Assembly: GCA_022036555.1 (NCBI GenBank)
Contig: CM039120.1
Coordinates: forward strand, 33,443,716-33,507,715
DNA from: Microstegium vimineum
Lineage: Eukaryota; Streptophyta; Magnoliopsida; Poales; Poaceae
DNA length: 64,000 nucleotides
Direction of reading: 5' to 3'
Below the pieces are notes generated by a model. The model worked only from the letters and a program-made list of their open reading frames with translations, was not told the origin of the DNA and searched no databases. This document shows, piece by piece, positions 43,672 through 55,862 of this stretch (position 1 is its first letter; each line of letters begins with the position of its first letter). The translations under genes were made by a program, and so were the position numbers.

Positions 43672-45596
43672 TGTTTTGGTTTTGAGTAATTGATGAAACC
43701 CACTTAAGTACTAACCTTGATCTCTAAGTGTGAATCATGAGAAAGGTTGGTACATGCAATGTGATAGAGCAAGGTGGATCAAGTGGATGGCACAAGCTCT
43801 AGCATGGTGGTGGAAAGGAAAATGGTGTGAAGGCAAAGGTGAATGCTAGGAACCATTTTCGGTTTGGTGATCAAGACATCATAGAGGATGTGATCACATT
43901 TAGGATAGATAGTCGTACTATCAAGGAGGGAGCTCTTAAGTATGATTATGGTTATCATGTGCCACTAGGTTCATATGCATTGCATTAAAATCAATTGAAC
44001 TAGTGGAAACAACCAACTTAATCCAAGACAAATGTGAATTAAAAGCTAACACACGTGCATTAGTGTTTAGATCACTTAGTGTTGGCTCTTGGAAGCTTGG
44101 ATAAGTTGGAGAAGTGTTGGGAAGCTCAAAAGAGCTTCAGACAGTGGTCCGGACGTAGGGTACGTGGCCGATCTGGACCATCAGAGATGGGTCCGGAGGC
44201 ATACCCTAGCTAGCCTGGCTGAGGAGAGGAACTGGACGTTGTTTGCCGTCCAGACGCAGAGCTCCGGACGCGCGTCCGGAGGCGTGGCCCTCTCTGTTGC
44301 TCTCTATGTGAAGGAACCGGACGTTGATGTTAGTCCGGATGGAGGAACCGGACATGCATTCGGAGGTGCTGTCTGCTCGGTGGAGCTCTCGGGTGCTCTC
44401 GGGAAAATATTTTCGAACGCCGGGAATAGCGAGTCCGGACCCTGTGAACATGATCGTCCGGAGGCACATGACATGCGATTCCGCGCGCGGGAAGAACCAA
44501 GTTCAAACGGGGGCTTGACCGGACGCACGCATGATGGTCCGGACGGCGCTTGGCGTGCGTCCGGAGTCAGCGACCGGAGCCTAGAACCGAGCCGTTGGCT
44601 CTCTGCTGGAGAAGGGTCCGGACGTAGTTGATGGTCCGGACCCCCTGTGAAAAGCGCGTCCGGAGGTCGTGCAGAGGCTCAGTTTGAAGGGCAAAACGGC
44701 TAGTTGTTGAGTGAGGGCTATATAAGTGATATGGCCGGCCCTTTGGGGCATCTCTTGCACATTCATATCACTCATACACTTGAGCTTGCTTGAGAAGCTC
44801 CACCACTCATCTCTCTCAACATGTTTGACATATTCATGAGAGTTTGACTGAATCCAATTGCATTGTTTTGTTGATTTCATTCTAGTGGCACTTGGTGATC
44901 GTCGTCATCGCGGAGCTCTTGTTATTCTTGGAGGTTGCCACCTCCTAGACGGCTTGGTGAGATGAGGATCGTTGAGCGGAGGAAGGTGATTGTCTCCGGC
45001 TCCGATCGGTGGATTGTGAGGGGTTCTTGAACCTACCCAGCGGGAGTTCGCGAAAGGTATCTCTAGTGGATTGCTCATAGCTTGGGGATCCCCAACTTGT
45101 GTTGGTTGTGCGGCACCCGGTGACGGGTTTGGCTTGTGATTGCGAATTAGCGCGTGAACCTCCAAGTGGGTGTATCGCTATAACGTGGACTAGCTTGTTG
45201 GCAATCAAGTGAACCTCGGAGAAAAATCTTGTGTCACATTGTCTCTCCCCGAGGACTTCTATTGTGATTGATTGGCTACATATTGGTCTCCTCTCCACGT
45301 TGGTATAACCCTCCTAACTCTAGCTTTGCACTACATTCTTTCTTACTTGCAAAGTAGAGTAAAGTAGCTCTTTAGCTTGTGTAGCTTTGTTTAGAGCTTT
45401 CTAGGTTGCTAGCTAAGTTGTGTGCCTTAGTAGTTATCTTGCTAGTGACTAGAATTGTTAGGTGGCTTGCCGACCCTTAGAGCTAGAGAAAACTTGCTTA
45501 CGCCGTGTTTTATTCTAACAAGTTTGCTAAGTGTTGTGTAGAAATTTTAATTAGGCTATTCACCCCCCCCCCCTCTAGCCATTCCTAGACCTTTCA
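43672..45596 (+). repeat. 5' LTR of Sirevirus D
   Basis: 1925 bp, TGTTTTGGTTTTGAG...AGACCTTTCA. Dense in GTCCGGA/TCCGGAC motifs (44140-44665). A C-tract lies near 45561-45573, as in the other Sirevirus LTRs. Confidence 0.9.
44719..44725 (+). promoter_or_regulatory. TATA box of Sirevirus D 5' LTR
   Basis: GGGCTATATAAGTG; a strong consensus box, also at 51565-51571 in the 3' LTR. Confidence 0.7.
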
Positions 45597-45598
45597 AG

Positions 45599-45610
45599 TG
45601 GTATCGGAGC
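45599..45610 (+). other. Primer-binding site of Sirevirus D
   Basis: TGGTATCGGAGC, initiator tRNA-Met type with one change, two bases after the LTR. Confidence 0.85.
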
Positions 45611-45652
45611 TAGTACACCGTACTCAAAGGCTTAACATCCCACGGTGTTAAA

Positions 45653-47691
45653 ATGGCTCAAATCAACAACACCAAGAGGGCACCTAAGTTCGATGGCAAC
45701 AATTATAGCTATTGGAAGGCCTTGATGACCACCTATCTCAAATCAATCAACCAGAAGATATGGTTGGTGGTCGACAAGAAATTTGAGGTGGATAATGAAG
45801 CGGCACCCACCCCAGCCGAAGAAGAGAAGCTCCAAAACAATGAAATTGCTTTGAGTGCCATTCATGAAGCAATCTCAAGAGAAGTGTTTGAGAAAATCAA
45901 GAATTTGGAGAGTGCTCATGAGGCATGGAAGAATCTAGAAGAGTCTTATGAAGGGACTCAATCCATGAAGGGAGCAAAGGCCTACATCTTGAAAGAGAAT
46001 TTTGCAAGCTTCAAGATGAAGGCAGATGAAAATGTGCCGGAAATGTTCAATAGGCTTGAGGTGCTTGTCAATGACCTCAAGGCACTTGGAGAGAAAGTGG
46101 AAGACAAGGATTTCTAATTCAAATTTTTGAGGAACCTTCCCTCAAGATTTGAGATGCTTGTCACTCTATTGGTGAGGAGTGGATTGGATAGAATGACACC
46201 AAACCAAGTTCTTGGTGAGGTGATTACTGATGACACCTTTAGAGAAGACAAGGACAAGATTAAAGAGAACAAGGAAAAGAAGGATGACAAGAAAGATGAG
46301 AAGAAGAAGAGTGTGGCATTCAAAGCCACCTCATCATCAAAGGGAAAAGCAAAGTGTGATGAATCAAGCAATGATTAATGCTCAAGTAATGATGATGAAG
46401 ATGATGAAGAAGAGATGGCCCTCTTTGTCAAGAAATTTGGCAAGTTCATGAAGAAGAATGGCTATAGAGCTAGAAGGAAGAACTCCTTCAAGAGCAAGAA
46501 CAATGACAAGAGGTGTTTCAAGTGCAATAGCAAGGATCACTTCATTTCAAATTGCCCTCATCATAGTGACGATGAAGATGAGAAGAAGGGCAAGAGGAAA
46601 GAAAAGAAAGAGAGCAAGATGTTTCTCAAGAAGAGCAAGAAGGGAGTCTCATATGTTGTCACTTGGGATAGTGATTCAAGTGAAGATGATGACTCAAGTG
46701 ATGATGGGAAGAGATCAAGCAAGAAGAAGGCTCTTGCAAGCATTGCTATGAAGAACAAGATCTCTCTCTTTGACACTCCATCTACATGCTTCATGGCTCG
46801 TCCTACTAAGGTACAATCCGATGATGAGAGTGACTCTAGTGATGATGATGATGATGAACCCACTAAAGATGAACTAATTGAGATGTTGGAAGATGCTAAG
46901 ACTCACTTTGACCTCACAAGAAAGGAGTGCAAAGCATTGCGAAAAGAGAATCAATCTCTCAAGCAATCCTTTGATGAGCTCAATCTTACTCATGAGAGGC
47001 TAGAGGTAGCCCATGAGAAGCTTGGCAAAGCTCACTCTAAGGTTGAAAAGGCTCACTCATCTTTTGTGGAGCAAAATGAGAAAGAGCATGTTTAAACATG
47101 TAACATGGGAACAACTTGTGATATAATTGATGAATCATTCTATCAACCCATCATCATCACCCCAACTAACCCTTCTTGTAGCACTTCTAACTCTACCTCT
47201 TCTACTAGTGATATTGTCACTTGTGACACTACACTAATGGTTGAAAATGAGACCCTTAAGAAGGAGGTTGGTAAGCTCACTCTAGCATTAGGCAATGTCT
47301 ATGGTGGATACGCCCTCTTGCTTAAGTGCATGGGTAGCCAAAGGTTCTCCCTTTGCAGAGAGGGACTTGGGTATACCCCCAAGAGAGGCAAGGCGGCTTT
47401 GCAACTCCAAAGCCTCGCTTTGTGAACAACAACGGTCGGTTTTGCTCTAGTTGCAAGCAAGTAGGGCATGATGAGCAATATTGCAAACTAAACCAAAGCA
47501 AGATAAAATTTACACATGCATCTATTCGCTTTGATTCTAGTTATATGCTTACCAAGGGCAAGAAAGGTGTGATAGCTAAGTACATGGGTACACCCAATGA
47601 GAGCTCAAAGAAGAAAGCTATTTGGGTTCCTAAGTCCTTAGTCACTAACTTTGGAGGACCCAAGCAAGTATGGGTACCTAAGAAGAATTGA
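45653..47691 (+). pseudogene. gag: gag polyprotein of Sirevirus D, disrupted
   Basis: ATG at 45653 (MAQINNTKRAPKFDG). Copia gag core with YWKALMTTYLKS and EAWKNLEESYEG. Zinc knuckle CFKCNSKDHFISNC at about 46513-46556. A lysine/acid-rich stretch follows, then a long heptad-like region (about 46870-47090; RKENQSLKQSFDELNLTHERLEVAHEKLGK) that should form a coiled coil, typical of Sirevirus gag. A second Cys-rich site CSSCKQVGHDEQYC lies near 47448. In-frame stops are at 46115-46117, 46376-46378 and about 47093; a frameshift lies near 47395. Confidence 0.88.
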
Positions 47692-47717
47692 ATTGTTTTG
47701 TAGATAAATTATAAAGC

Positions 47718-48171
47718 TAGAGGGAGGCATTGGGTGCTTGATAGTGGGTGCACTTAACATATGACCGGAGATTCAAGAATGTTCAACTCTATCAAGCAAA
47801 ATGATTGCAATGGGATTGAATCTATCACATTTGGTGACAATGGCAAAGGCAAAGTCAAAGGACTTGGTAAGATTTCTATATCCAATGACATGAGCATATC
47901 AAATGTGTTGCTAGTAGAGAGCTTGAACTTCAACTTGCTATCCGTAGCTCAACTTTGTGATCTTGGCTTTAAATGCATCTTTGGAGTTGATGATGTAGAG
48001 ATCATAAGTGTAGATGGCTCTAACTTGATATTCAAAGGATTTAGATATGAGAATCTATACTTAGTTGATTTCAATGCCAAAGAAACTCAATTGTCAACTT
48101 GCTTCCTATCAAATCTAGCATGGGTTGGTTATGACATAGAAGGCTTGGTCATGTTGGAATGCGGCAATTGA
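47718..48171 (+). pseudogene. pol: Protease and GAG-pre-integrase of Sirevirus D
   Basis: WVLDSGCT at 47731-47754, then TAA at 47755-47757 where the family has CAA, then HMTGDSRMF. SNVLLVESLNFNLLSVAQLCDLGF follows. A frameshift near 48130 separates it from the His-containing segment GHVGMRQLNKL. Confidence 0.85.
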
Positions 48172-48770
48172 ACAAACTAGTCAAACATGATCTAGTTAGA
48201 GGCTTGAAAGACGTGGTCTTTGAGAAAGATAAGCTATGTAGCTCTTGTCAAGCCAGCAAACAAGTTGGAAATACTCACCCTAGTAAGAGCATGATGAGTA
48301 CTTGCAAACCATTTGAGCTCTTGCACATGGACTTGTTTGGACCAACCACATATACAAGTATTGGTCGAAACAATTATGGCTTTGTGATAGTTGATGATTT
48401 CACTAGATACACATGGGTATTCTTTCTCAGTGACAAGAGTGAAACATTTGATACATTCAAGATCTTTGTCAAGAGATGCCAAAATGAATTTGAAACAACT
48501 ATCAAGAGAGTAAGAAGTGACAATGGTAGTGAGTTCAAGAATACAAGAGTTGATGAGTTTTGTGATGAATATGAAATCAAACATCAATTCTCGGCCAAGT
48601 ATACTCCTCAATCAAATGGGCTTGTTGAGAGGAAGAATAGGAAACTCATTGATATGGTAAGATCTATGCTTAGTGAATACAATGTGAGTGATTCTTTTTG
48701 GGCCGAAGCTATCAACACAGCTTGCTATTATAGCAACCGGCTCTATTGTCACAAGATGCTTGAGAAGACA
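48159..48770 (+). pseudogene. pol: Integrase of Sirevirus D, C-terminally cut
   Basis: The zinc-site Cys pair in KLCSSCQASK, then LLHMDLFGPTTY, VIVDDFTRYTWVFFL, RSDNGSEFKN and QSNGLVERKNRKL give an intact D,D,E set. The ORF runs into the inserted reversed LTR at 48772 after CHKMLEKT. Everything downstream (integrase end, RT, RNase H) is absent. Confidence 0.87.
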
Positions 48771-48771
48771 C

Positions 48772-50813
48772 TGAAGGACCGAGAACGGCGACCAGAGGGG
48801 GGTGAATGGGAGCCTCAAATTTCTCTCAAAATATTTGGGCCACTCTTCCCAAGAACCAAACCCAGTTGATGGGTGCTCAACCTCCCCCGAGCAATGCAAG
48901 GGGAGATTCAGATGAAATCGGAGAAATGAGAGCTCACCGGCAGTGGAGATAAACTCGTCGGAAACCCCAAAATGTAGGTTCTCAACCCCTAGGGAAAAGA
49001 GGCAAGAGCCTAGGCAAAACGGGCAAAAACAGCGACTGTCGGACCACTTGGTCAAGACCACCGGACCATAGCACAAGGTCCGGAGCCTTGGTCCAACGCT
49101 CCTCCTTCGCTCCCACGAAACAAGACAGTACACACCTGACCTCCAGACTCGATGCTCCGGACTAGTCCGACGCTAGCATCAGACCAAGCAGCAGAGGTCC
49201 GGAGCTTTCCCTCGCCTTTGCCAAAACCACATAGTAAGCACCCGACCACCGGACCAGACCGTCGGACGGGGCCGTCGGACTATGCCGACTGGTCCAACGC
49301 TTGGTAGAAACTCAGACAGAGACCACCGGACCAATGGGGTATGGTCCGGAGCCTCAAAAGCGACTAGTCCGGAGGGTGGTCCGACACCCTTCGCTGCTTG
49401 ACACGTTCACTGGTCCAGACCACCGGACCACTCTCTATGGTCCGGAGCTAGGGGAAAGTCGTCCGATGCTCTCGAGTAGAAACTCTGAAATCTGCGAAAA
49501 CGGTTTTCACTCCGCCAAATCTTCCCAAAACCCAACCAAATGATTACCAACTACAACCAAACTTTGTAGGCATAATCCTAGTGCAGTTGGGGAGCTATCC
49601 TGAATAAATCACAATTTGGCTTAGAACAAAGGGAGGAGAAGAGATTTGGGGACAAGCTCAAGAACGAAGAACACCGCAAAGAAATCGCCTGATCTGTGTA
49701 CTCGAGAGGTTTGAGGATGGATCCTTTGGTGCAAAGATGCTCCTCACGAATACGAACACTTGGTTCAAATGGATTTGCAAGAGCTACTCCCTACAAAGAG
49801 AAATCATCTCGGGAACAAAGAGGGAGCAAAAGCAAAACGCGAAGAACACAAGCAAAACGGGGACAGGATCAAGAAATCTAGGCCACCATGGGTTACGGAG
49901 GTTACGGCCTCCGATTCCTCGCAACAAACTCAAGTTCTTACAGAGGTTGGTGAAAACATCCTAGGGATCTCATGAACTAGAGAGAGGGTAGAGAGAGAGA
50001 GTTGGGGCAAATGATTAGAGTTCAAGACATAGGATGAGGATACCCCTTCATCCCCTATTTAATAGGGCTTTGGCTATTTCCCAAGGACCCCCCTAGATAC
50101 ATGAGTGAACTACCTAGCCTAAACATTGCAGACCAAGCTCCGGAAAATATCTTCCTCGATTTGAATGGACGGCCCCGCTTCCTTCTAGGAGTTGTCGTCG
50201 CCTCGACGCAACCTCCAGGATTCCGCCACGTGCCATCCCCGCTTCCTTGGAAGCTCCACCTAGGTTTTGAGGCCCAAACCCAGGAAACCCGCCAACGGTA
50301 GCTTTGGGCTCAACTACCGAACCCCGAGTTTTGAGGCCCAAACTCGGAAACTGTCCTCGGATGGTTTTGAGGCCCAAACCACCAAACCGCTCGACTCGAG
50401 CCACCTTGTCCTCGCCCAATCGGACTCCGAGTCCCATGAGCCTCCGCTCGACCCTCTCATCCGCCGTCTTGACTTGGTCAACTCAGTCTACCTCCATGTC
50501 TTCTCGCACTCACTGGTGCCAAGTACTAGCTACCACAGCTAGTCCATCGGCGCCCATGGTCCCTCAGTCCGAGCCCCACTTTCGCCCTTCACCGCTCTAA
50601 GTCCATCGGCACGGTAAGCCTCTACTTGACCTTCTCCACGCCATTGACCACTGTCACTAGGCATAGCACCTGCACACCACAACCCGATAGACAGGCACAC
50701 ATTTGATTTCGCAAAGGTTAGAAGTAAGCCACTCAAACTGAAACGCTCAAGTGTTGGGCAATCACACATCACAAAACTGAACTACATGGGTACTTATCCA
50801 CCATGTGTTCGCA
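48772..50813 (-). mobile_element. Sirevirus LTR (family of A) at the deletion joint in element D
   Basis: 2042 bp, minus-strand TGCGAACACATGG (50813) to GTCCTTCA (48772). The flanking 5-mers differ: GACAC on the left and TATGC on the right, the left in integrase and the right inside the 3' LTR of D. A normal solo LTR would have identical flanks. A TATA-like word TATTAAATAGG is at about 50056 on the minus strand. Confidence 0.88.
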
Positions 50814-52450
50814 TATGCATTGCATTAAAATCAATTGAACTAGTGGAAACAACCAACTTAATCCAAGATAAATGTGAATTAAAAGCTAACACACGTGCAT
50901 AAGTGTTTGGATCACTTAGTGTTGTCTTTGGAAGCTTGGAGAAGTTGGAGAAGTGTTGGGCAGCTCAAAAGAGCTTCGGACAGTGGTCCGGACGTAGGGT
51001 ACGTGGCCGATCCGGACCATCAGAGATGGGTCCGGAGGCATACCCTAGTTGGCCTGGCTGAGGAGAGGAACCGGGCGTTTTTTGTCGTCCGGATGCAGAG
51101 CTCCGGACGCGTGTCCAGAGGCGTGGCCCTCTCTGTTGCTCTGTGTGTGAAGGAACCGGACGCTGATGTTAGTCCGGATGGAGGAGCCAGACAAGCGTCC
51201 GGAGGTGTTGTCTGCTCGGTGGAGCTCTCGAGTGCTCTCAGGCGCTCGGGAAAATATTTCCGGACGCCGGGAATAGCGAGTTCGGACCCTGTGAACAGGA
51301 TCGTTCGGAGGCACGTGGCGTGCGGTTGCGCGCGCGGGAAGAAGCAAGTTCAAACCGGGGATTGACCGGACGCACGTGTGATGGTCCGGATGGCGCTTGG
51401 CGTGCGTCCGGAGTCAGCGACCGGAGCCTGGAACCGAGCCATTGGCTCTCTACTGGAGAAGGGTCCGGACACAGTGTATGGTCCGGACCCCCTGTGAAAA
51501 GCGCGTCCGGAGGTCGCACAGAGGCTCAGTTTGAAGGGCAAACGGCTAGTTGTTGAGTGAGGGCTATATAAGTGATATGGTCGGCCCTTTCGGGCATCTC
51601 TTGCACATTCACATCACTCATACACTTGTGTTTGCTTGAGAAGCTCCACCACTCATCTCTCTCAACATATTTGACATATTCATGAGAGTTTGAGTGAATC
51701 CAAGTGCATTGCTTTGTTGATTGCATTCTAGTGGCACTTGGTGATCGTCGTCATCGTGGAGCTCTTGTTATTCTTGGAGGTTGCCACCTCCTAGACGGCT
51801 TGGTGCGACGAGGATCGTTGAGCGGAGGAAGGTGATTGTCTCCGGCTCCGATTGGTGGATTGTGAGGGGTTCTTGAACCTACCCCGCGGGAGTTTGCGAA
51901 AGGTATCTCTAGTGGATTGCTTGTAGCTTGGGGATCCCCATCTTGTGTTGGTTGTGCGGCACCCGGTGACGGGTTTGGCTTGTGATTGTCAATTAGCGCG
52001 TGAACCTCCAAGTGGGTGTATCGCTACAACGGGGACTAGCTTGTTGGCAAACAAGTGAACCTCAGAGAAAAATCTTGTGTCACATTGTCTCTCCCCGATG
52101 ATTTCTATTGTGATTAATTGGCTACATATTGGTCTCATCTCCACGTTGGTATAACCCTCCTAACTCTAGCTTTGCACTACATTTTTTCTTACTTGCAAAG
52201 TAGAGTAAAGTAGCTCTTTAGCTTGTGTAGCTTTGTTTTAGAGCTTTCTAGGTTGCTAGCTAAGTTGTGTGCCTTAGTAGTTATCCTGCTAGTAACTAGA
52301 ATTGTTAGGTGGCTTGCCAAGCCTTAGAGCTATAGCAAACTTGCTTACGCCATGTTTTATTCTAACAAGTTTGCTAAGTGTTGTTGTAGAAATTTTAATT
52401 AGGCTATTCAACCCCACCCCCCCCCCGTCTAGCCATTCCTAGACCTTTCA
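50814..52450 (+). repeat. 3' LTR of Sirevirus D, missing its first about 302 bp
   Basis: Starts at the equivalent of 43974 in the 5' LTR (TATGCATTGCATT) and ends AGACCTTTCA. TATA box at 51565-51571. Confidence 0.9.
51565..51571 (+). promoter_or_regulatory. TATA box of Sirevirus D 3' LTR
   Basis: GGGCTATATAAGTG, identical to the 5' LTR box. Confidence 0.65.
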
Positions 52451-52456
52451 CCCATG

Positions 52457-52623
52457 CATCACCCAGAGACTCTCTTTTTGTGAGAAGTTGATAACCTCTT
52501 TTCGAAGACCGAATGACACAAGGGATAGGAAAGAATGCTAAACAGAATTTAGGCATCAATTTTTCCCAGTTTCCTTTCACGTCATCTACGTGGTGAGCGT
52601 ACCATCGTTTGGCTATTCCCATT
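52457..52623 (-). pseudogene. gag: Middle gag segment of the Athila-like element
   Basis: IAKRWYAHHVDDVKGNWEKL and CLAFFPI, then LLTKRESLGDAW, typical of the retrotransposon gag domain (PF03732 type). It lies between the Sirevirus D and CACTA insertions; the last three bases ATT are the CACTA TSD. Confidence 0.8.
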
Positions 52624-53267
52624 CACTACAAGAAATGTGCTATCTTTTGACATTTGATATTAGTCACAATACCAGAAAAATAAGTCACAAATCGTCATTT
52701 GTGACACAAAGATGACAAAAAATGAAATGTCAAAAGATGAGCGTCTTTAACGACAACTTTTGACGTTTAGATGTTTTAGTCATAACCTTATGACATTGAT
52801 TTTAAAGTCACAAATGTTTATGACATCTAATTTATGTCACAAGTTCTTGAACCCATTTCATGTTTCAAAGCTCACTTAGCATGATTTTTATATACAATCA
52901 AAATTGTTTTTTACCAGCCCATACTTTTAGGTCGTCCAATGTCACATTCTGTGGGCCAGCCTAAACACACATAATCCATATTACAAAATAAATAAGCAAG
53001 CATATGTTTATTCAAATAGCATAGCAACGAGGTCACAAAGTCTTACATCATGATCATTACATTCATCACCAAATTCAGATCAGCAAAAGCGACCAAGTCA
53101 ATATTCGCAAATCAAAATCTTACATCCTCATCGGTTCAGGTTATAAGAGATGACTAAAATCATACCAAAAACTAATATTAATCACCAACAACACAGCTAG
53201 AACTTTAATCAGATGTCTATCCATATCAAAATAGGAAAAGAGCCATCTCCCAAGCTTCAGAACTTAC

Positions 53268-53304
53268 TGCATCATCATAGTGAACAATGTAGTCCTCGTC
53301 CAGC
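53268..53304 (-). other. Possible 37-nt exon inside the CACTA element
   Basis: On the minus strand it is bounded by TGCAG before and GTAAGTTC after. The only open reading suggests LDEDYIVHYDDA. Splice signals are good but the exon is unverified. Confidence 0.25.
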
Positions 53305-55055
53305 CTGCATTAATTGCATAAGATAAACAAGAAACACACATTCAAATATAGAAATTTCAATAGTGTACAAAAAAATAAGGAAAAAATATTTTGTACTTAA
53401 CTAGTTATTGTTTTCCATGGATAGAAATTGTAAATATAGTTTCACAAAAAGAAAAGAAATTTTCATAGTGCAGCTCTACCCTATTTTACAGCAACTTATT
53501 CTGAACCGAAATAAGGGGAACAATACACTGTAACTATGCTTGAGCGAAATCGAACATAACTCCATTACTAAAATGTGAGAAACTAACACTAGCTTTACTT
53601 CTCTAGTTTTGTAATATCCATCAACTATGTACAATTCAAGCACACATGTACAAGAGAATAGTACATATTCTGTTTGACTTTGTGGAGCAGCTATGCAGAC
53701 CACAAAGGGAACAAGGGAATGGGACAGATAATGCTACCACATTACCAGACATGGTGTCATGTTGCTAGCCACTGCATGTCAGTCCACTAACCATTGCCAT
53801 ACCTGAAAATCCAGCAAGAAGTATGGCTAAAATTTTGTAAACTTTTTAAAACTAGAGATGAGTACATTGGTATGATGTAGATGCTGCACTATACAGATGT
53901 CCCACATACTCATATACAATGAATAATTATGCGTTGTGCTAATCAGAACAAATCTACAACTTACAGTGAAATTATGAGATGACAGATTTTTAATGCTTCA
54001 GTATTGCAGAGACCAACGCACACAATGGATCAATTCAATGCACACAGGCTAACAGGTTTTAGAAGTTCAGTATTTCCCTTTCAAAGTATCAAGTTTCTAG
54101 TTGCCCATTGAGATGCCTATATGCAACGTTCTCAAACAATGGAACCCCTTATTTTATGCAAGTCATCACTGGCCTGCTAATTAAACACTACCTAACAGCA
54201 CCTAGAGCAGCTATGCAGACTGCTGAGGGAACAAGGGAATGGGATGGAATGCTAGTAGATGGCCAGCCATGGTGTCATGGTACTGGCTGGTCAAAAAATT
54301 TAAATAATTCTTGCACGCCCATGTCAAAAAATGTCGTAACTAAATAAAAAACAAAATCAAAACTAGACAACACATGTTTTTAAGAATAACAGAGGCTTGA
54401 AAGGTAGTGGGATCCTCTGATAGTCAATAAACAGTCAATTTTGAGTTACTCTTCGTGTCTCGATGCTAGAATGAACACAGTAAAACTAGGTATTACTTTT
54501 CCAAACAAAACTGAACTCGTATGGAGAAAGGATAAGATTAGTAATCATTCTGTACCAGTAGATTGAACGAGAGAAGAGATCAGGCCTCCAACTGCATCAG
54601 GTTAATTCTCGACCACCACCCATTTCAGTAGCAGACTAAAAGTGAGCGGAACAAGGTGGGGAGGAAACAAGGAACTCTAGCACAGACGGCTACCTGCTAG
54701 GCCGTGGGGAAGTTCTCTATTATACAACACATGCAACACCGAGCCACTAATTAGCTCTGAGAGATTTCCCTATCCAATTTGGTCCAAACCTATTCATTTG
54801 TCTCCATATATAGATAGAAAAAAATGAAATTTACTATCTCTCTATAAGTGTTCTAATTGTGAAGTATATTTCCAAGCAAGAACATGCTGGCAGGCATGCA
54901 CAAACATAGTAAATGGCAAAATTCTTTCCATGCTTTAATTCTACTTAGCTTCTCATTCCTCTTTACCTTTGTATTATTAACTTTGATTTTTTTTCCTTCA
55001 AAACGAAGCATATAATAATTTAAAACAAATTACATAGCTCCATAAGAGTTCTCAC

Positions 55056-55127
55056 CTATTGATCCTTGAAGTGGGTGTTCTCAGACGGCATGTTCACAAC
55101 AGGGGTATCTCTAAGAGACCATGATTT
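55056..55127 (-). other. Possible 72-nt exon inside the CACTA element
   Basis: On the minus strand it lies between TTCAATCAG and GTGAGAAC. One frame is open for SLRDTPVVNMPSENTHFKDQ and meets TAG exactly at the donor. Unverified. Confidence 0.25.
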
Positions 55128-55480
55128 CTGATTGAATAAACCAAATATTTGTCTTCATTAGGCCTAGCTATCTTCAGCAGAACGTACACCAAGAAACACT
55201 AGAGAAATATGGTTGTTAACTTCATCTTCTTGCGCAGATAACTAGAAGCCCATTGCCCGGGTAACAAAACAAGAAAATATCCAATATGAAATGCAAAACA
55301 ATAGACCTCAATGTATCACTGTTTAATAGTATCAAATCAGGACGCCTCCGCATGAACCAGCAGATGAAATCCTATCCATTCTATCTATGTAACTGATTAG
55401 ATATATGGATCTGCAGCATGGTGATCAAAATCAAAGCTAAATCATATGGATTAGGAGGGAGGCAGAGAGGGTGAACCTAC

Positions 55481-55862
55481 CAGCACGAAGGTGGGATTCA
55501 CTTGGCTCAAACGAGGTGGAGCCGGATCTGTCTGCGTCACCAACCTAACCTCACGGTGGTGCCAGGGTAGAGTGGGGGGCTGCCGCTCGGGGGCCATGGG
55601 CGTCGAGGGGCAAGAGATCCGCATCCGCCCACCATAGCCGACCTAGCCTCAATGCACCACTGCTTGGGGGCCGAGACGGAGGGTGGCACTGGATGGAGCC
55701 GAGGACGCCGCCACCGCCATCAGCTGAGGAAGCCAGATCCGCCGTCGTCGCTGACCTAGCCTTGCGCACCATTGATTGGTTGGCTGGGGGAGGCATCTCT
55801 GCGCACGCGTGAGGTAGGGGACGAGGGGTAGATAGGCAGCCGAGTGCGTGAGGATAAGGCAT
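55481..55862 (-). pseudogene. GC-rich first-exon-like block in the CACTA element, unknown product
   Basis: ATG at 55862 opens about 100 codons rich in Pro, Ala and Ser (MPYPHALGCLSTPRP...), ending at 55551; a splice-donor-like GTAGGTTC follows at 55480. The GC content is far above the AT-rich surroundings. It resembles the GC-rich 5' exons often found near the end of grass CACTA elements, of either transposon or captured origin. No recognisable domain. Confidence 0.35.

Larger units (their letters stand above)
43672..52450 (+). mobile_element. Sirevirus-type Copia element D, internally deleted
   Basis: LTR (43672-45596), primer site, gag, protease, integrase start, then a reversed Sirevirus LTR (48772-50813), then the remaining 3' LTR (50814-52450). 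RT and RNase H are missing. CCCATG flanks both ends (43666-43671 and 52451-52456), which bounds the insertion in the Athila-like gag. A family different from A and C: other LTR, other gag. Confidence 0.9.

Noticed and set aside
44089..44631. 180-codon ORF in the 5' LTR of Sirevirus D (and its counterpart at 50895-51365)
   Set aside because: Frames differ between the two LTR copies and the sequence is a string of CCGGA motifs; no protein family recognised.
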